64,000 nt of DNA from Mesorhizobium ventifaucium (GCF_935822925.1 NZ_CAKXZS010000008.1:62001-126000); one strand, 5' to 3'; shown: positions 1 to 8,857, counted from the first letter of the stretch. Translations and numbers: made by a program. The notes: generated by a model not told the origin, from the letters alone.

Positions 1-439
1 GGTGCTCGCCGGCGCGACGGTCTGCATCCATGCTGCGGGCTGGCTCGAAGGCGGGTTGAGCGTCTCGTTCGAGAAGCTGATCACCGATATCGAGGCGCTG
101 CAGACCATCGCGGAACTCTGCGTGGCGACGCCCGGCGACGAGGCCGCGATCGGCTTCGAGGCTATCGCCGAAGTGCAGCCGGGCGGGCATTTCTTTTCGG
201 CCGGGCACACAATGGCGCGCTACCGCACCGCTTTCTACGAACCGCTGGTCGCCGATTGGTCGAATTTCGGCAACTGGACGCAGGCCGGGTCAAGAACCGC
301 CACGGAGCGCGCCACCGGCATCTGGAAACGGCTGCTGGCCGATTTTCGGCCGCCGGCTTGCGCCGCTGCCACATCAGGTGTTCTCGACGAATTCATTGCG
401 CGGCGCACGGAAGAGGGTGGCGCAGCACCGGTCTCGTGA
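1..439 (+). CDS. Trimethylamine methyltransferase (MttB) family protein, C-terminal part only
   Basis: The gene enters from the left edge, so only about 145 C-terminal residues are visible. The stretch GPGGHFF-like (seen as QPGGHFFSAGHT), followed by ARYRTAFYEPLVADW, an NF..W..AGS segment and a closing RATGIWKRLLADF, is typical of the end of the MttB/COG5598 family. These are corrinoid-dependent methyltransferases acting on quaternary or tertiary amines such as betaines; rhizobial members generally lack pyrrolysine, but the diagnostic region lies outside the window. The substrate cannot be inferred. It converges with the small minus-strand gene at 460-624. Confidence 0.85.
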   Translation, partial: VLAGATVCIHAAGWLEGGLSVSFEKLITDIEALQTIAELCVATPGDEAAIGFEAIAEVQPGGHFFSAGHTMARYRTAFYEPLVADWSNFGNWTQAGSRTATERATGIWKRLLADFRPPACAAATSGVLDEFIARRTEEGGAAPVS

Positions 440-459
440 TGTAGTTCAGCGAGCGCGCG

Positions 460-624
460 TTACACGGGGCGCTTGTCGCCTGCCTTCTGCGGGTTGCGGC
501 GGATCGTGCCGGCATCGGCTTTCCTGTGCTTGTCGGCGGCGAGTCTGCGAATGCGATCGAAGCGGCTTTCCTCGGCCACTTTGGTCTTTACTACAGCATT
601 TGGCTTCGGGACGAATGTAATCAT
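460..624 (-). CDS. Small basic protein, 54 residues, unknown function
   Basis: An open frame on the minus strand starts at ATG 624 (MITFVPKPNAVVKT...) with a GGAG motif 8 bases upstream and ends at TAA 460. The product is strongly basic: the second half is rich in Arg and Lys and contains RFDRIRRLAADKHRK and RRNPQKAGDKR. No membrane segment or Cys is present. It sits tail-to-tail with the MttB-family gene, 20 bases away. The good ribosome site, normal codon use and lack of a better gene on either strand support it as real. I do not recognise a family; the charge would suit nucleic-acid or ribosome binding, but that is only a guess. Confidence 0.6.
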   Translation of the reverse strand: MITFVPKPNAVVKTKVAEESRFDRIRRLAADKHRKADAGTIRRNPQKAGDKRPV

Positions 625-724
625 GGATCGATCTCCTTGCCGACGGCTGCGCGCCGGGGGATGCCCCGGCGGCTGTCTTTCAGGCTCTCGTCAAGAGCAC
701 GTTCTCTCCGAGAGGTCGAAGATG

Positions 725-1114
725 TTAGGTGGCGAGAGCGACCGCGCAGCTTTGCGCACCCAGCCTGTCGGGCGAGGTTTTTCCGGGCATGGTCGCCCAG
801 CCGCCCGTCTCGATGAACTGCCGCTTCTTGTAGCTGTCGGTTATGGCCTTGAACTCGACAAGTTTGGCGGCCGCGTCGGGCGCCGTATTGAAGCGATCGA
901 CGCAGACCGCCGAGGCCAGTTCGCTGCGCGCCGTATCGCCGGCGGTGGCCGCCAGCGCGCGCGAGGTGCCGCCGGTCACCCAGCCGCCCCAGTTGAAACC
1001 GATGATCAGCGTGGCGACGAAGGTTCCAGCGCATGCCCACAAGAGCGTGGATTTGACCGGCTGGTAATCTTCCCATCGACGCGCGAGAGATGGCTTGCTG
1101 CTTTGTGTGGCCAC
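725..1114 (-). CDS. Conserved membrane-anchored hypothetical protein, 129 residues
   Basis: The start is GTG 1114, preceded by AGGAAGGA at good spacing. Residues about 22-46 form a single hydrophobic segment (LLWACAGTFVATLIIGF then NWGGWVTGG), followed by a soluble tail of about 80 residues that carries two Cys (VCVDRF and AQSCAVAL). The layout suggests one N-terminal anchor with the tail in the periplasm, where the two Cys could pair. I do not recognise a named family. It lies immediately downstream of groEL on the same strand (87 bases), but the spacing and its own ribosome site do not require co-transcription. Confidence 0.7.
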   Translation of the reverse strand: MATQSSKPSLARRWEDYQPVKSTLLWACAGTFVATLIIGFNWGGWVTGGTSRALAATAGDTARSELASAVCVDRFNTAPDAAAKLVEFKAITDSYKKRQFIETGGWATMPGKTSPDRLGAQSCAVALAT

Positions 1115-1201
1115 GGACAGTTCCTTCCTGGTTGATGTTGGGATCGGTCGCCCGGCCTTGCTGGGCCAGGCCTTGCAGGGCCTATTTACGGGAGGGGGTG
1201 G

Positions 1202-2827
<1,626 letters not shown>

Positions 2828-2906
2828 TCATCCCGTTTGTGTGTGGAGTAGGCCCGTTCGCTTTGGAACCAGAAAGACTTCGGCGTTCCGCCTGAAGCAT
2901 CGGCTC

Positions 2907-2997
2907 GAAAATCGGAATCGATTTTCGGAAAAGCACGATGCGTAGATTCAAAAACTTGGAGCGTCCTTTGCGCGTCCAAGAGGACACGCGGCGCTCC
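2907..2997. repeat. About 90-bp dispersed intergenic repeat between groES and groEL (copy 1)
   Basis: The segment begins with CGAAAATCGGAATCGATTTTCGG, a hairpin made of AAATCG...CGATTT arms, then ATGCG, an A/T-rich middle, and AGCGTCCTTTGCGCGTCC followed by a GCGGCGCT end. The same order of blocks is found inverted at 52938-53032 and in part at 45123-45190. It is therefore a repeat family and not a groESL-specific element. Confidence 0.7.
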
Positions 2998-2999
2998 AA

Positions 3000-3314
3000 T
3001 CAGGCGGCCTTCTTGGCAGCCATGGTCTTCTCGATGATGCCCATGATGTCGGCCTCCTTCATGATCAGAAGGTCCTCGCCATCTATCTTGACCTCGGTTC
3101 CCGACCATTTGCCAAACAGGATGAGGTCGCCGGCCTTGACGTCGAGCGCGATCAGCGCGCCGCTTTCGTCACGCGCGCCCGGCCCGACGGCGATCACTTC
3201 GCCTTCCTGCGGCTTTTCCTTGGCATTGTCGGGAATGATGATGCCGCCCTTGGATTTGGTGTCGCTTTCGGCGCGCCGAATAACGACGCGATCGTGGAGG
3301 GGCCGGAATTTCAT
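3000..3314 (-). CDS. groES: Co-chaperonin GroES (10 kDa subunit)
   Basis: 104 residues beginning [17 protein letters not shown] at ATG 3314. It has the mobile loop ([18 protein letters not shown]) that docks on GroEL, the [11 protein letters not shown] segment and the closing [10 protein letters not shown]. The start was set by the conserved family N-terminus; the open frame extends further upstream without a plausible start. GroES caps the GroEL chamber. It is the first gene of the groESL operon, with the CIRCE operator 52 bases upstream of the start codon. Confidence 0.98.
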   Translation of the reverse strand: MKFRPLHDRVVIRRAESDTKSKGGIIIPDNAKEKPQEGEVIAVGPGARDESGALIALDVKAGDLILFGKWSGTEVKIDGEDLLIMKEADIMGIIEKTMAAKKAA

Positions 3315-3365
3315 GGGAACTCTTTCTGGGGCCGGCTTAGGCGGCCGCACCCTTCTATAGGCCCG

Positions 3366-3392
3366 TTGGCACTCGATTGATAGGAGTGCCAA
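3366..3392 (-). promoter_or_regulatory. CIRCE operator (HrcA binding site) upstream of groESL
   Basis: TTGGCACTC, nine bases (GATTGATAG), then GAGTGCCAA: a perfect 9-9-9 inverted repeat that matches the CIRCE layout, with one change (TTGG for TTAG) mirrored in both arms. CIRCE is the operator of the heat-shock repressor HrcA. It lies between groES and an AT-rich stretch (3393-3480) that should hold the promoter. I could not pick out convincing -35/-10 hexamers there. Confidence 0.93.
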
Positions 3393-3559
3393 AAAATATT
3401 CATGCTCTGTCGGAAACTATTGAATAGTATTATTTTGCTGTTTCGTTTTCAGAATTTCGACCAATCCAAAATAATCCGGAAGTTGAATTTTTTGTTCCGA
3501 GTTCCTATTTTAGATGGGAAATTCACTTTCATAATCTCAGTCAAAAGGAGATTTTATCG

Positions 3560-3832
3560 ATGGCGGAATTTAGCCAGAACATCATGGAAAAAGCTGAAGC
3601 GCGCTTCATGGAGAAGCAGAAGAAAACCGCGGAACGCAACCAGGCAACGGCCGAATATGTTTCCGAGGCCAAGGCCAGGACCATTAAGACGGCAAGATTG
3701 CGGGCGTTGCGGCTGGCCAAGGAAGAGGCCGACCGCGCCGCGGAGGCCCTCAATCCCGTCGCCCCCAAGAAAAAGCGGGCGTCGCGGGCGGTCAAGAAAG
3801 CAGACGTTGCATCAACGGAGGTCCAGTCATGA
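3560..3832 (+). CDS. Small Lys/Ala/Glu-rich hypothetical protein, 90 residues
   Basis: The start ATG 3560 follows a strong AAAAGGAG ribosome site. The protein is highly charged and predicted to be largely helical (MEKAEARFMEKQKKTAERNQ onward) with a basic Lys-rich tail (PKKKRASRAVKKAD). It has no membrane segment and no Cys. Its stop overlaps the start of the DUF1488 gene (ATGA), so the two are translationally coupled. It may act with DUF1488 or bind nucleic acid through the basic tail; neither is shown. Confidence 0.75.
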   Translation: MAEFSQNIMEKAEARFMEKQKKTAERNQATAEYVSEAKARTIKTARLRALRLAKEEADRAAEALNPVAPKKKRASRAVKKADVASTEVQS

Positions 3833-4095
3833 GCCTGACATTTCCCAATCGAAGCCGCAGCTACGACGAGGCGGGCAAACGCATCCGCTTCGTCGGCCAT
3901 GACGGCATGTTCCAGATTTCCTTCTCTGTCGCCACTGATGCCATCTCGAAGGCACCATCAGAGGCACCAACTGCTGAAGCCACCTATCTGGCGGCGTTCG
4001 ACACCGCCTCCAGTTCCATCCATGAAATCGCCAGAAATGCCTATGCCCGCACTCGCAAGAGCATATATGTGCTGACCGCGGCCGATTTTCGCTAA
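3829..4095 (+). CDS. DUF1488 domain protein, 88 residues
   Basis: The N-terminus MSLTFPNRSRSYDEAGKRIRFVGHDGMFQISF matches the pattern of the DUF1488 family, a small cytoplasmic family of unknown function widespread in Rhizobiales. The usual helical second half (TYLAAFDTASSSIHEIARNAYAR) is present, so it appears complete. It overlaps the preceding small gene by four bases (ATGA) and probably forms a two-gene operon with it. Confidence 0.82.
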   Translation: MSLTFPNRSRSYDEAGKRIRFVGHDGMFQISFSVATDAISKAPSEAPTAEATYLAAFDTASSSIHEIARNAYARTRKSIYVLTAADFR

Positions 4096-4168
4096 ATCCC
4101 GAGCGGCTGCGCTATCGGGGCCAATACGCCAGATTCCAACCTAGGCGCAAATGCCGCCTGAGGCAGGC

Positions 4169-4360
4169 TCAGGATTTGCCGTCCGCCTTTGCCCGCCGCT
4201 TGACGTCTCGGCTGTTCAGCCGATCGACCATCGCGTCCACATCGCGTGTGTTCATGCCAACCATGACCTGGCGCTTGAGCTCGACGGGCTGGCCGGTGAA
4301 GACATCGAAGACGGTCCAGCTGTGCGGATGCTCCATGCGCAGTGCATAGCGGTTTGCCAT
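4169..4360 (-). CDS. Small conserved hypothetical protein, 63 residues
   Basis: The start chosen is ATG 4360, giving MANRYALRMEHPHSWTVFDV. The frame is open for another 32 codons upstream, but that stretch looks like non-coding sequence. The N-terminal half resembles a small beta-rich fold (WTVFDVFTGQPVEL) and the C-terminus is basic (RRAKADGKS). Similar short proteins occur in rhizobia without assigned function. There is no signal peptide or membrane segment. Confidence 0.65.
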   Translation of the reverse strand: MANRYALRMEHPHSWTVFDVFTGQPVELKRQVMVGMNTRDVDAMVDRLNSRDVKRRAKADGKS

Positions 4361-4407
4361 CCCGGCATCCTTTTTCGTTTCTGCCCCGATCGATGGATGT
4401 CGATTGG

Positions 4408-4656
4408 TCAGGCCTGCGTAATGAAGAACACTGCCGCCAGTACAAGGACCGTCCACACAACGACGGACAGCTTCAAGGCCAGGGCCCCGTGTGAAGATAA
4501 AAGCTTCCGAATGCGGATCACCATGTTCTTCGACACGGTCGGCGCCGCAGCAATGGCCGCTGGCGGCTTGATCCCAAGCTTTCCAAAGACAGGCAGCAGC
4601 GATGGCTCGCGCACGAAAATAACCTCGAATGTCCGGAGAAAACCGAGCCTCTTCAT
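4408..4656 (-). CDS. Small hypothetical protein with one C-terminal membrane segment
   Basis: From ATG 4656 the protein is 82 residues (MKRLGFLRTFEVIFVREPSL...). The last 22 residues are hydrophobic (LALKLSVVVWTVLVLAAVFFI), suggesting a tail-anchored inner-membrane protein. An upstream start would add about 47 residues that look non-coding. It lies 47 bases before the 63-residue gene on the same strand. No family is recognised, and the start is uncertain. Confidence 0.5.
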   Translation of the reverse strand: MKRLGFLRTFEVIFVREPSLLPVFGKLGIKPPAAIAAAPTVSKNMVIRIRKLLSSHGALALKLSVVVWTVLVLAAVFFITQA

Positions 4657-4855
4657 AGCACCGTTTTTAAACGCCTTGCATGCCAAATGAGAAAGGCACG
4701 GTTGGTCACCAAACCGTAAAGACATCCCTGACTCGAAAGGCCGCGTCATTGGGGTCCCCTGATCTGGCGCCAGAATTTCAATGCGGCTACGCTGCAAGCA
4801 GGAATCGCTGACGGCGTAAAGGCCTGTTTAGCCGTGACGGGCGAGGGAGAAGACG

Positions 4856-5266
4856 ATGACCGCGCCGGCTGCCGCGTTGCAGAAGGCCTTGTTCCAAGCG
4901 CTGGACGCTGACGGTTCCCTGTCAGCGGCATTGGGCGGCGCAAAACTATTCGACGATGCTCCGGAAAACATCCCGTTTCCCTATGTGACGTTCGGCCGGA
5001 CCAGCGTCTATGACTGGGTAACAGGCAGGGAGAACGACGCCGAGCAGCTTTTCACTCTGCATTTCTGGTCGAAATCCGAGGCCAAGAAAGAAATGCTCGA
5101 CGTGATGGACATGGTCAGCGCCCGCCTCCAGGATGCGGCGCTCGCGCTCGACGAGCATCACCGCGTCAAGCTCAGGCTCGAATTCACCGAGGTCCGTTAC
5201 GACGAGGATCTTTCAGCCTGTCACGGGCTGCTGCGCTTTCGTGCCGTGACGGAAGAAAACGCCTGA
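4856..5266 (+). CDS. DUF3168 (gene transfer agent / phage tail-type) protein, orphan
   Basis: 136 residues from ATG 4856 with a good site (GGGAGAAG). The sequence LQKALFQALDADGSLSAAL, then IPFPYVTFGRT and FTLHFWSKSEAKKE, matches DUF3168, the family of tail-completion proteins found in phages and in the alphaproteobacterial gene transfer agent. No other head or tail gene is nearby, so it is an orphan: either a relic of a GTA/phage cluster or a domesticated copy. The frame is intact and codon use is like its neighbours, which points to retained function. Confidence 0.8.
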   Translation: MTAPAAALQKALFQALDADGSLSAALGGAKLFDDAPENIPFPYVTFGRTSVYDWVTGRENDAEQLFTLHFWSKSEAKKEMLDVMDMVSARLQDAALALDEHHRVKLRLEFTEVRYDEDLSACHGLLRFRAVTEENA

Positions 5267-5376
5267 CGCGCTTTCAATATGGCTGCAACACAGTCTAGAC
5301 TGGCGCTTGGATTTGCCGGGTTGGGGCGGCGAAATCATAAGCTTGTTGTGTCGCATTTCAGGGGGAGAGATAGGGC

Positions 5377-5427
5377 ATGTGTTGCAGGCGTTCGATGTTC
5401 ATATCACGTTCAGCACCGATGCGTTAG
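5377..5427 (+). CDS. Possible leader peptide (16 residues, MCCRR...) upstream of feuN
   Basis: ATG 5377 follows a very strong purine-rich site (GGGGGAGAGATAGGGC). The frame reads MCCRRSMFISRSAPMR and stops at TAG 5427, ten bases before the feuN start. Adjacent Cys codons followed by Arg codons are reminiscent of small upstream reading frames that sense charged-tRNA supply. No conservation test was possible. Confidence 0.35.
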   Translation: MCCRRSMFISRSAPMR

Positions 5428-5437
5428 GACGCTGATC

Positions 5438-5737
5438 ATGAAAACGCTTCGCTCCCACTTCCCAACCGCGACACTTGCGCTCTGCGCTGCCGGTCTATTT
5501 GCGTCGCAGGCGACGGCGCTGCCGGTCGTCGTGCCCGAGCACAACCGGCTGATCGTCCTGGCTGCCTCCGACTGCTACGCGATCGGTCAGCAGGTCGCCG
5601 AGCAGAATGGCGGCACGCTGGCCAAGGCGTCGCAGTCGACGCGCGGTGGCCAGCCGGTCTGCGTCATCGTCGTGCTGGTTCCGGGCAAGGATGGGCAGCG
5701 TCCACGCCGCACGGAGATCGTCGTTCCGCTGAACTGA
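5438..5737 (+). CDS. feuN: Small periplasmic protein, FeuN-like regulator of FeuQ
   Basis: 99 residues from ATG 5438. The N-terminus is a clear signal peptide (MKTLRSHFPTATLALCAAGL with A-rich cleavage region near residue 27). The mature part, about 70 residues, has two Cys (SDCYAIG and PVCVIVV) and a PepSY-like pattern (AIGQQVAEQNGGTLAKA then a VCVIVVLVPG strand). It lies 88 bases upstream of feuP. In Sinorhizobium a small periplasmic protein, FeuN, encoded next to feuPQ, restrains the sensor kinase FeuQ. The position, size and signal peptide fit that role; the name rests on context more than on sequence recall. Confidence 0.7.
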   Translation: MKTLRSHFPTATLALCAAGLFASQATALPVVVPEHNRLIVLAASDCYAIGQQVAEQNGGTLAKASQSTRGGQPVCVIVVLVPGKDGQRPRRTEIVVPLN

Positions 5738-5825
5738 TGCCTGGCGTATCCCAGGCGCTGGAATCGGCCTATATCTGACGTCCAGCTCCTCAACAGGCCG
5801 ATTCTTCAACAGGTATGATCCCCGC

Positions 5826-6491
5826 ATGCGCGTACTCGTTGTCGAAGATGATAAGGATCTGAACCGGCAGATATCAGACGCGCTGGTCGATGCCGGCTAT
5901 GTTGTCGACCGGGCTTTCGACGGTGAGGAAGGTCATTTCCTCGGCGACACCGAACCCTATGACGCCGTGGTTCTCGACATCGGCTTGCCGCAGATGGACG
6001 GCATCAGCGTGGTCGAACGCTGGCGGCGCGGCGGCCGCAAGATGCCGGTCCTGATTCTGACGGCGCGCGATCGCTGGAGCGACAAGGTATCCGGCATCGA
6101 CGCCGGCGCCGACGATTATGTCACCAAGCCGTTCCACATCGAAGAGGTGCTGGCCAGGGTCCGAGCGCTCATCCGGCGCGCGGCCGGCCATGCGTCGTCC
6201 GAGTTGACCTGCGGGCCGCTGCGGCTCGACACCAAAGCCTCCAAGGCCGATGTCGACGGCGTGCCGTTGAAGCTGACGTCGCACGAATTTCGCCTGCTTG
6301 CCTATTTGATGCACCATATGGGCGAGGTCGTGTCCCGAACCGAGTTGGTCGAGCACCTTTACGATCAGGATTTCGACCGCGATTCCAACACAATCGAGGT
6401 CTTTGTCGGGCGGCTTCGCAAGAAGATGGGCATCGACATGATAGAAACCGTTCGCGGCATGGGCTATCGAATGCGTGAGCCGGAGGCGTAA
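5826..6491 (+). CDS. feuP: OmpR-family response regulator FeuP
   Basis: 221 residues. The receiver domain (1-120) has the acidic pair ED at 7-8, the phosphoryl-accepting Asp51 (VVLDIGLPQMDG), Thr and Lys102-region KPFH. The winged-helix domain (130-218) ends in GRLRKKMG...TVRGMGYRM. It is followed by an overlapping kinase gene, the pattern of feuPQ. In rhizobia FeuPQ controls genes including the cyclic glucan exporter ndvA, and in Rhizobium leguminosarum was linked to iron uptake. The assignment rests on overall sequence and the feuN-feuP-feuQ order. Confidence 0.85.
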   Translation: MRVLVVEDDKDLNRQISDALVDAGYVVDRAFDGEEGHFLGDTEPYDAVVLDIGLPQMDGISVVERWRRGGRKMPVLILTARDRWSDKVSGIDAGADDYVTKPFHIEEVLARVRALIRRAAGHASSELTCGPLRLDTKASKADVDGVPLKLTSHEFRLLAYLMHHMGEVVSRTELVEHLYDQDFDRDSNTIEVFVGRLRKKMGIDMIETVRGMGYRMREPEA

Positions 6492-7944
6492 GGCGGAACC
6501 GCTCAAACAGACTGCAAGGACGCCGCTTTCACTGCGGTTCGGGCCGCGTTCGCTGGCGTTCCGGGTGATCGCCTTTTCCACGGTCTGGGCGATACTCACC
6601 CTGATTGTCATCTTCACGCTGATCACGACCCTTTATCGCCAGGCGAGCGAGCGCGGTTTCGACAGCCTGCTGTCGGCGCATCTGTTCAATTTGATCGGCT
6701 CGGTCGGCGTGTCCGAAGGCGGTTCGCTGACCGGCGCTCCCGACCTGGGCGACCTTCGGTTCTCGGAGCCGAATTCCGGCTGGTACTGGTCGGTCGAGCC
6801 TGCGTCGGAAGGCGTGAGCGGTGAGCTGCACTCCTCCTCGATGACCAAGGCGGTCCTGTCGCCAAGCGTCGCCGAGGTTCCTTTCAATGCCAGCTTCCAG
6901 CGCAGCTATGCGACAGAAGGAATCGATGGCGAGGAATTGGAAGTGTTCGAGAGCGAATTCGTTCTCGACGCGAAAAATCGCGCAGCGCGCTTCCGCGTCA
7001 TGGGCAACAAGACCGAGCTCGAGCAGGAGATAAGCGCCTTTCAGCGTCGCCTGCTGACCTATCTTTCCCTGTTCGGCGTCGGCATGATCGCTATCAACGC
7101 CATCGCGATCCTGCTGGGCCTGCAGCCGTTGCGCCGGGTCAGGGACGCTCTTGCCATGGTGCGCGAAGGAACCGCGCAAAAGCTCGACGGTCGCTTCCCT
7201 GCCGAGATCGAGCCGCTCGCCGACGAGACCAACGCGTTGATCGAAAACAACAAGCGTATCGTCGAGCGCTCGCGGACGCAGGTCGGCAACCTCGCCCATT
7301 CGCTGAAGACGCCGCTGGCGGTGCTGATCAACGAGGGGCGGGCGCTCGGCGGCGCCAAGGGCCAGCTCATAGCCGAACAGGCCGCCTCGATGCAGAAGCA
7401 GGTTGACCATTACCTGCAGCGCGCCCGCGTTGCGGCGCAACGCGACAGCGTCGTCTACCGCACGCCGGTGGCGCCGCTGGTCCAGCGCATGGTGCGCGTG
7501 CTGCAAAAACTCAACCCGCAGACCGCTCTCTCACTTTCGCTGCCGGCAGTCGATATCGTCTTTGCCGGCGAACGCGAGGATCTGGAAGAATTGCTTGGCA
7601 ATTTGCTCGACAACGCCATGAAATGGGCAAAGAGCTCGGTCGCCGTGTCGGTGGCGCCAATCTCCGGCAAGAAGACTGGCTCCGGCAAGAAGAGTGGCGC
7701 CGGCAAGGAGGGTGCTGTCAATCTGTTCGAGATCAGCATCGAGGATGACGGCCCGGGCATTCCAGAAGACAAGGCACGCGAGGCGCTGAAGCGCGGACGG
7801 CGTCTCGACGAGACAAAGCCGGGGACCGGGCTTGGACTTGCCATTGTCGCCGACCTCGTCCACGAATACGGAGGCGTTCTGGCTCTGGAACGGTCCAGCA
7901 TGGGCGGGTTGAAGGCGGTGGTTCGATTGCGGAGCCTTCACTAG
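6475..7944 (+). CDS. feuQ: Sensor histidine kinase FeuQ
   Basis: 489 residues from GTG 6475, overlapping the end of feuP by 17 bases. Membrane segments at about 31-53 and 194-216 bracket a periplasmic sensor domain of about 140 residues, the likely contact for FeuN. His275 lies in GNLAHSLKTPLAVL. The ATPase domain has N380 (LLGNLLDNAMKW), the G1 box EDDGPGIP and the G2 box GTGLGLAI. Unusual is an insert at about 397-413 between two strands of the ATPase domain, made of a Gly-Lys-Lys microrepeat (SGKKTGSGKKSGAGK), encoded by an imperfect short tandem repeat. Confidence 0.88.
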   Translation: MSRRRKAEPLKQTARTPLSLRFGPRSLAFRVIAFSTVWAILTLIVIFTLITTLYRQASERGFDSLLSAHLFNLIGSVGVSEGGSLTGAPDLGDLRFSEPNSGWYWSVEPASEGVSGELHSSSMTKAVLSPSVAEVPFNASFQRSYATEGIDGEELEVFESEFVLDAKNRAARFRVMGNKTELEQEISAFQRRLLTYLSLFGVGMIAINAIAILLGLQPLRRVRDALAMVREGTAQKLDGRFPAEIEPLADETNALIENNKRIVERSRTQVGNLAHSLKTPLAVLINEGRALGGAKGQLIAEQAASMQKQVDHYLQRARVAAQRDSVVYRTPVAPLVQRMVRVLQKLNPQTALSLSLPAVDIVFAGEREDLEELLGNLLDNAMKWAKSSVAVSVAPISGKKTGSGKKSGAGKEGAVNLFEISIEDDGPGIPEDKAREALKRGRRLDETKPGTGLGLAIVADLVHEYGGVLALERSSMGGLKAVVRLRSLH

Positions 7945-8120
7945 GCCTATGCTTTTTGCTGGGCCAGTCGACATTGATCGACGGTGCGTGATATTGCGGC
8001 ATGTCGACTGGTCCCGGAGCCGTCGGCCGCGGCCAAATTTCCGACAAACATCGACACTATGCCACGCCGACTTCCTCGATGGCGCGGCCCCCAGCTTAAC
8101 TCAAGAGACCGGTTGTTGGC

Positions 8121-8561
8121 ATGAAGATTCGCGTCGCACTCGTTTCCGCACTGCTGGCCGTTTCCGGCTGCACGACGCTGGGCAGGAGCCCTGGCGCCAC
8201 GGTGGCGCTGCAGCCGGCCGCAACGCCGCCAAGTGACGGCAAGATCGCGACGACGGTCATTTCCGCCATGGGCGGCGGCCTCGTCAGCGGATCGATCGGC
8301 ACCGGCTTGAGCGATCCCGAGAAGCGCAAGGCGCTGGAGTCGGAGTACAGGGCGCTCGAGTACACGGCGAGCGGCCAAAAGGTGACGTGGAAGAGCGATC
8401 GGTCGGCGTATTACGGTGAAGTCGTGCCCGCCCAGCCCTATCGTGTCGGCTCGCAGGACTGCCGACAATACACGCATACGGTCTTTACCGGCGCTGCCGG
8501 CGCCACCGCACGCGGAACCGCTTGCCGCAACGCCGATGGCAGCTGGACGCCGCTGACGTAA
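8121..8561 (+). CDS. Lipoprotein of the 17-kDa surface antigen-like family
   Basis: 146 residues. The N-terminus MKIRVALVSALLAVSGC carries a lipobox with the acylated Cys at 17. A glycine-rich stretch (GGGLVSGSIGTGL) follows, then a C-terminal domain with QDCRQYTHTVFTGA and ARGTACRNADGSWTP, the pattern of rickettsial 17-kDa surface antigen and related outer-membrane lipoproteins. It is probably anchored in the outer membrane. It stands alone between feuQ and a pair of REP elements. The ribosome site is weak. Confidence 0.8.
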   Translation: MKIRVALVSALLAVSGCTTLGRSPGATVALQPAATPPSDGKIATTVISAMGGGLVSGSIGTGLSDPEKRKALESEYRALEYTASGQKVTWKSDRSAYYGEVVPAQPYRVGSQDCRQYTHTVFTGAAGATARGTACRNADGSWTPLT

Positions 8562-8576
8562 CGACCGGCCGGATAG

Positions 8577-8702
8577 TGCATGTCGCGCAAAAGTATGCCC
8601 TCGGGCCTGACCGAGGGTGTGCGGCGGTTTTGCGATAACGACATGCATAAAAACAAGAAGTCGCGCAAAATGTGCAGCGGTCTTGCGATGACGACATGCA
8701 TG
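8577..8702. repeat. Two REP-type palindromic elements
   Basis: Copy one (8577-8648) runs from TGCATGTCGCGCAAAA to TTTTGCGATAACGACATGCA and copy two (8658-8702) is shorter. Both are imperfect palindromes with ATGCATGTCG / CGACATGCAT ends. Copy one contains an extra inner hairpin (CCCTCGG...CCGAGGG) missing from copy two. The same family occurs at 15278-15410 and 61814-61998. Confidence 0.85.
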
Positions 8703-8713
8703 AAAACAACTAT

Positions 8714-8756
8714 CTAAAGCGCGTCGCTTCGGCCGGTCGAACGCGACGCGCTTTAG
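8714..8756. repeat. 14-bp perfect inverted repeat upstream of ccmI
   Basis: CTAAAGCGCGTCGC at 8714-8727 and its exact complement at 8743-8756, with a 15-base loop. It has no T-run, so it is not a textbook terminator. It lies about 100 bases upstream of the ccmI start and could either end the upstream transcript or be another dispersed palindrome. Confidence 0.75.
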
Positions 8757-8857
8757 GTCCGGTTGACATCAATCAAGGACATGCGACGCATCTGCCGTCA
8801 AAGCGTCGCAGGACGCCTGTGTTGGCAGGGCAGGGCTCTGCCGTTATTGGAAGAAGC

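Noticed and set aside
473..1135. A 220-codon plus-strand frame at the left edge
   Set aside because: It runs across both small minus-strand genes and has Arg/Gly-rich shadow composition, while the minus-strand genes have ribosome sites and sensible protein features.
3393..3480. Sigma-32 type promoter of groESL
   Set aside because: The AT-rich stretch is suggestive, but I could not find a convincing CTTGAA / CCCCAT pair at correct spacing, so only the CIRCE element is reported.
4856..5266. Prophage remnant around the DUF3168 gene
   Set aside because: No other phage-type gene, integrase or repeat boundary within several kilobases.
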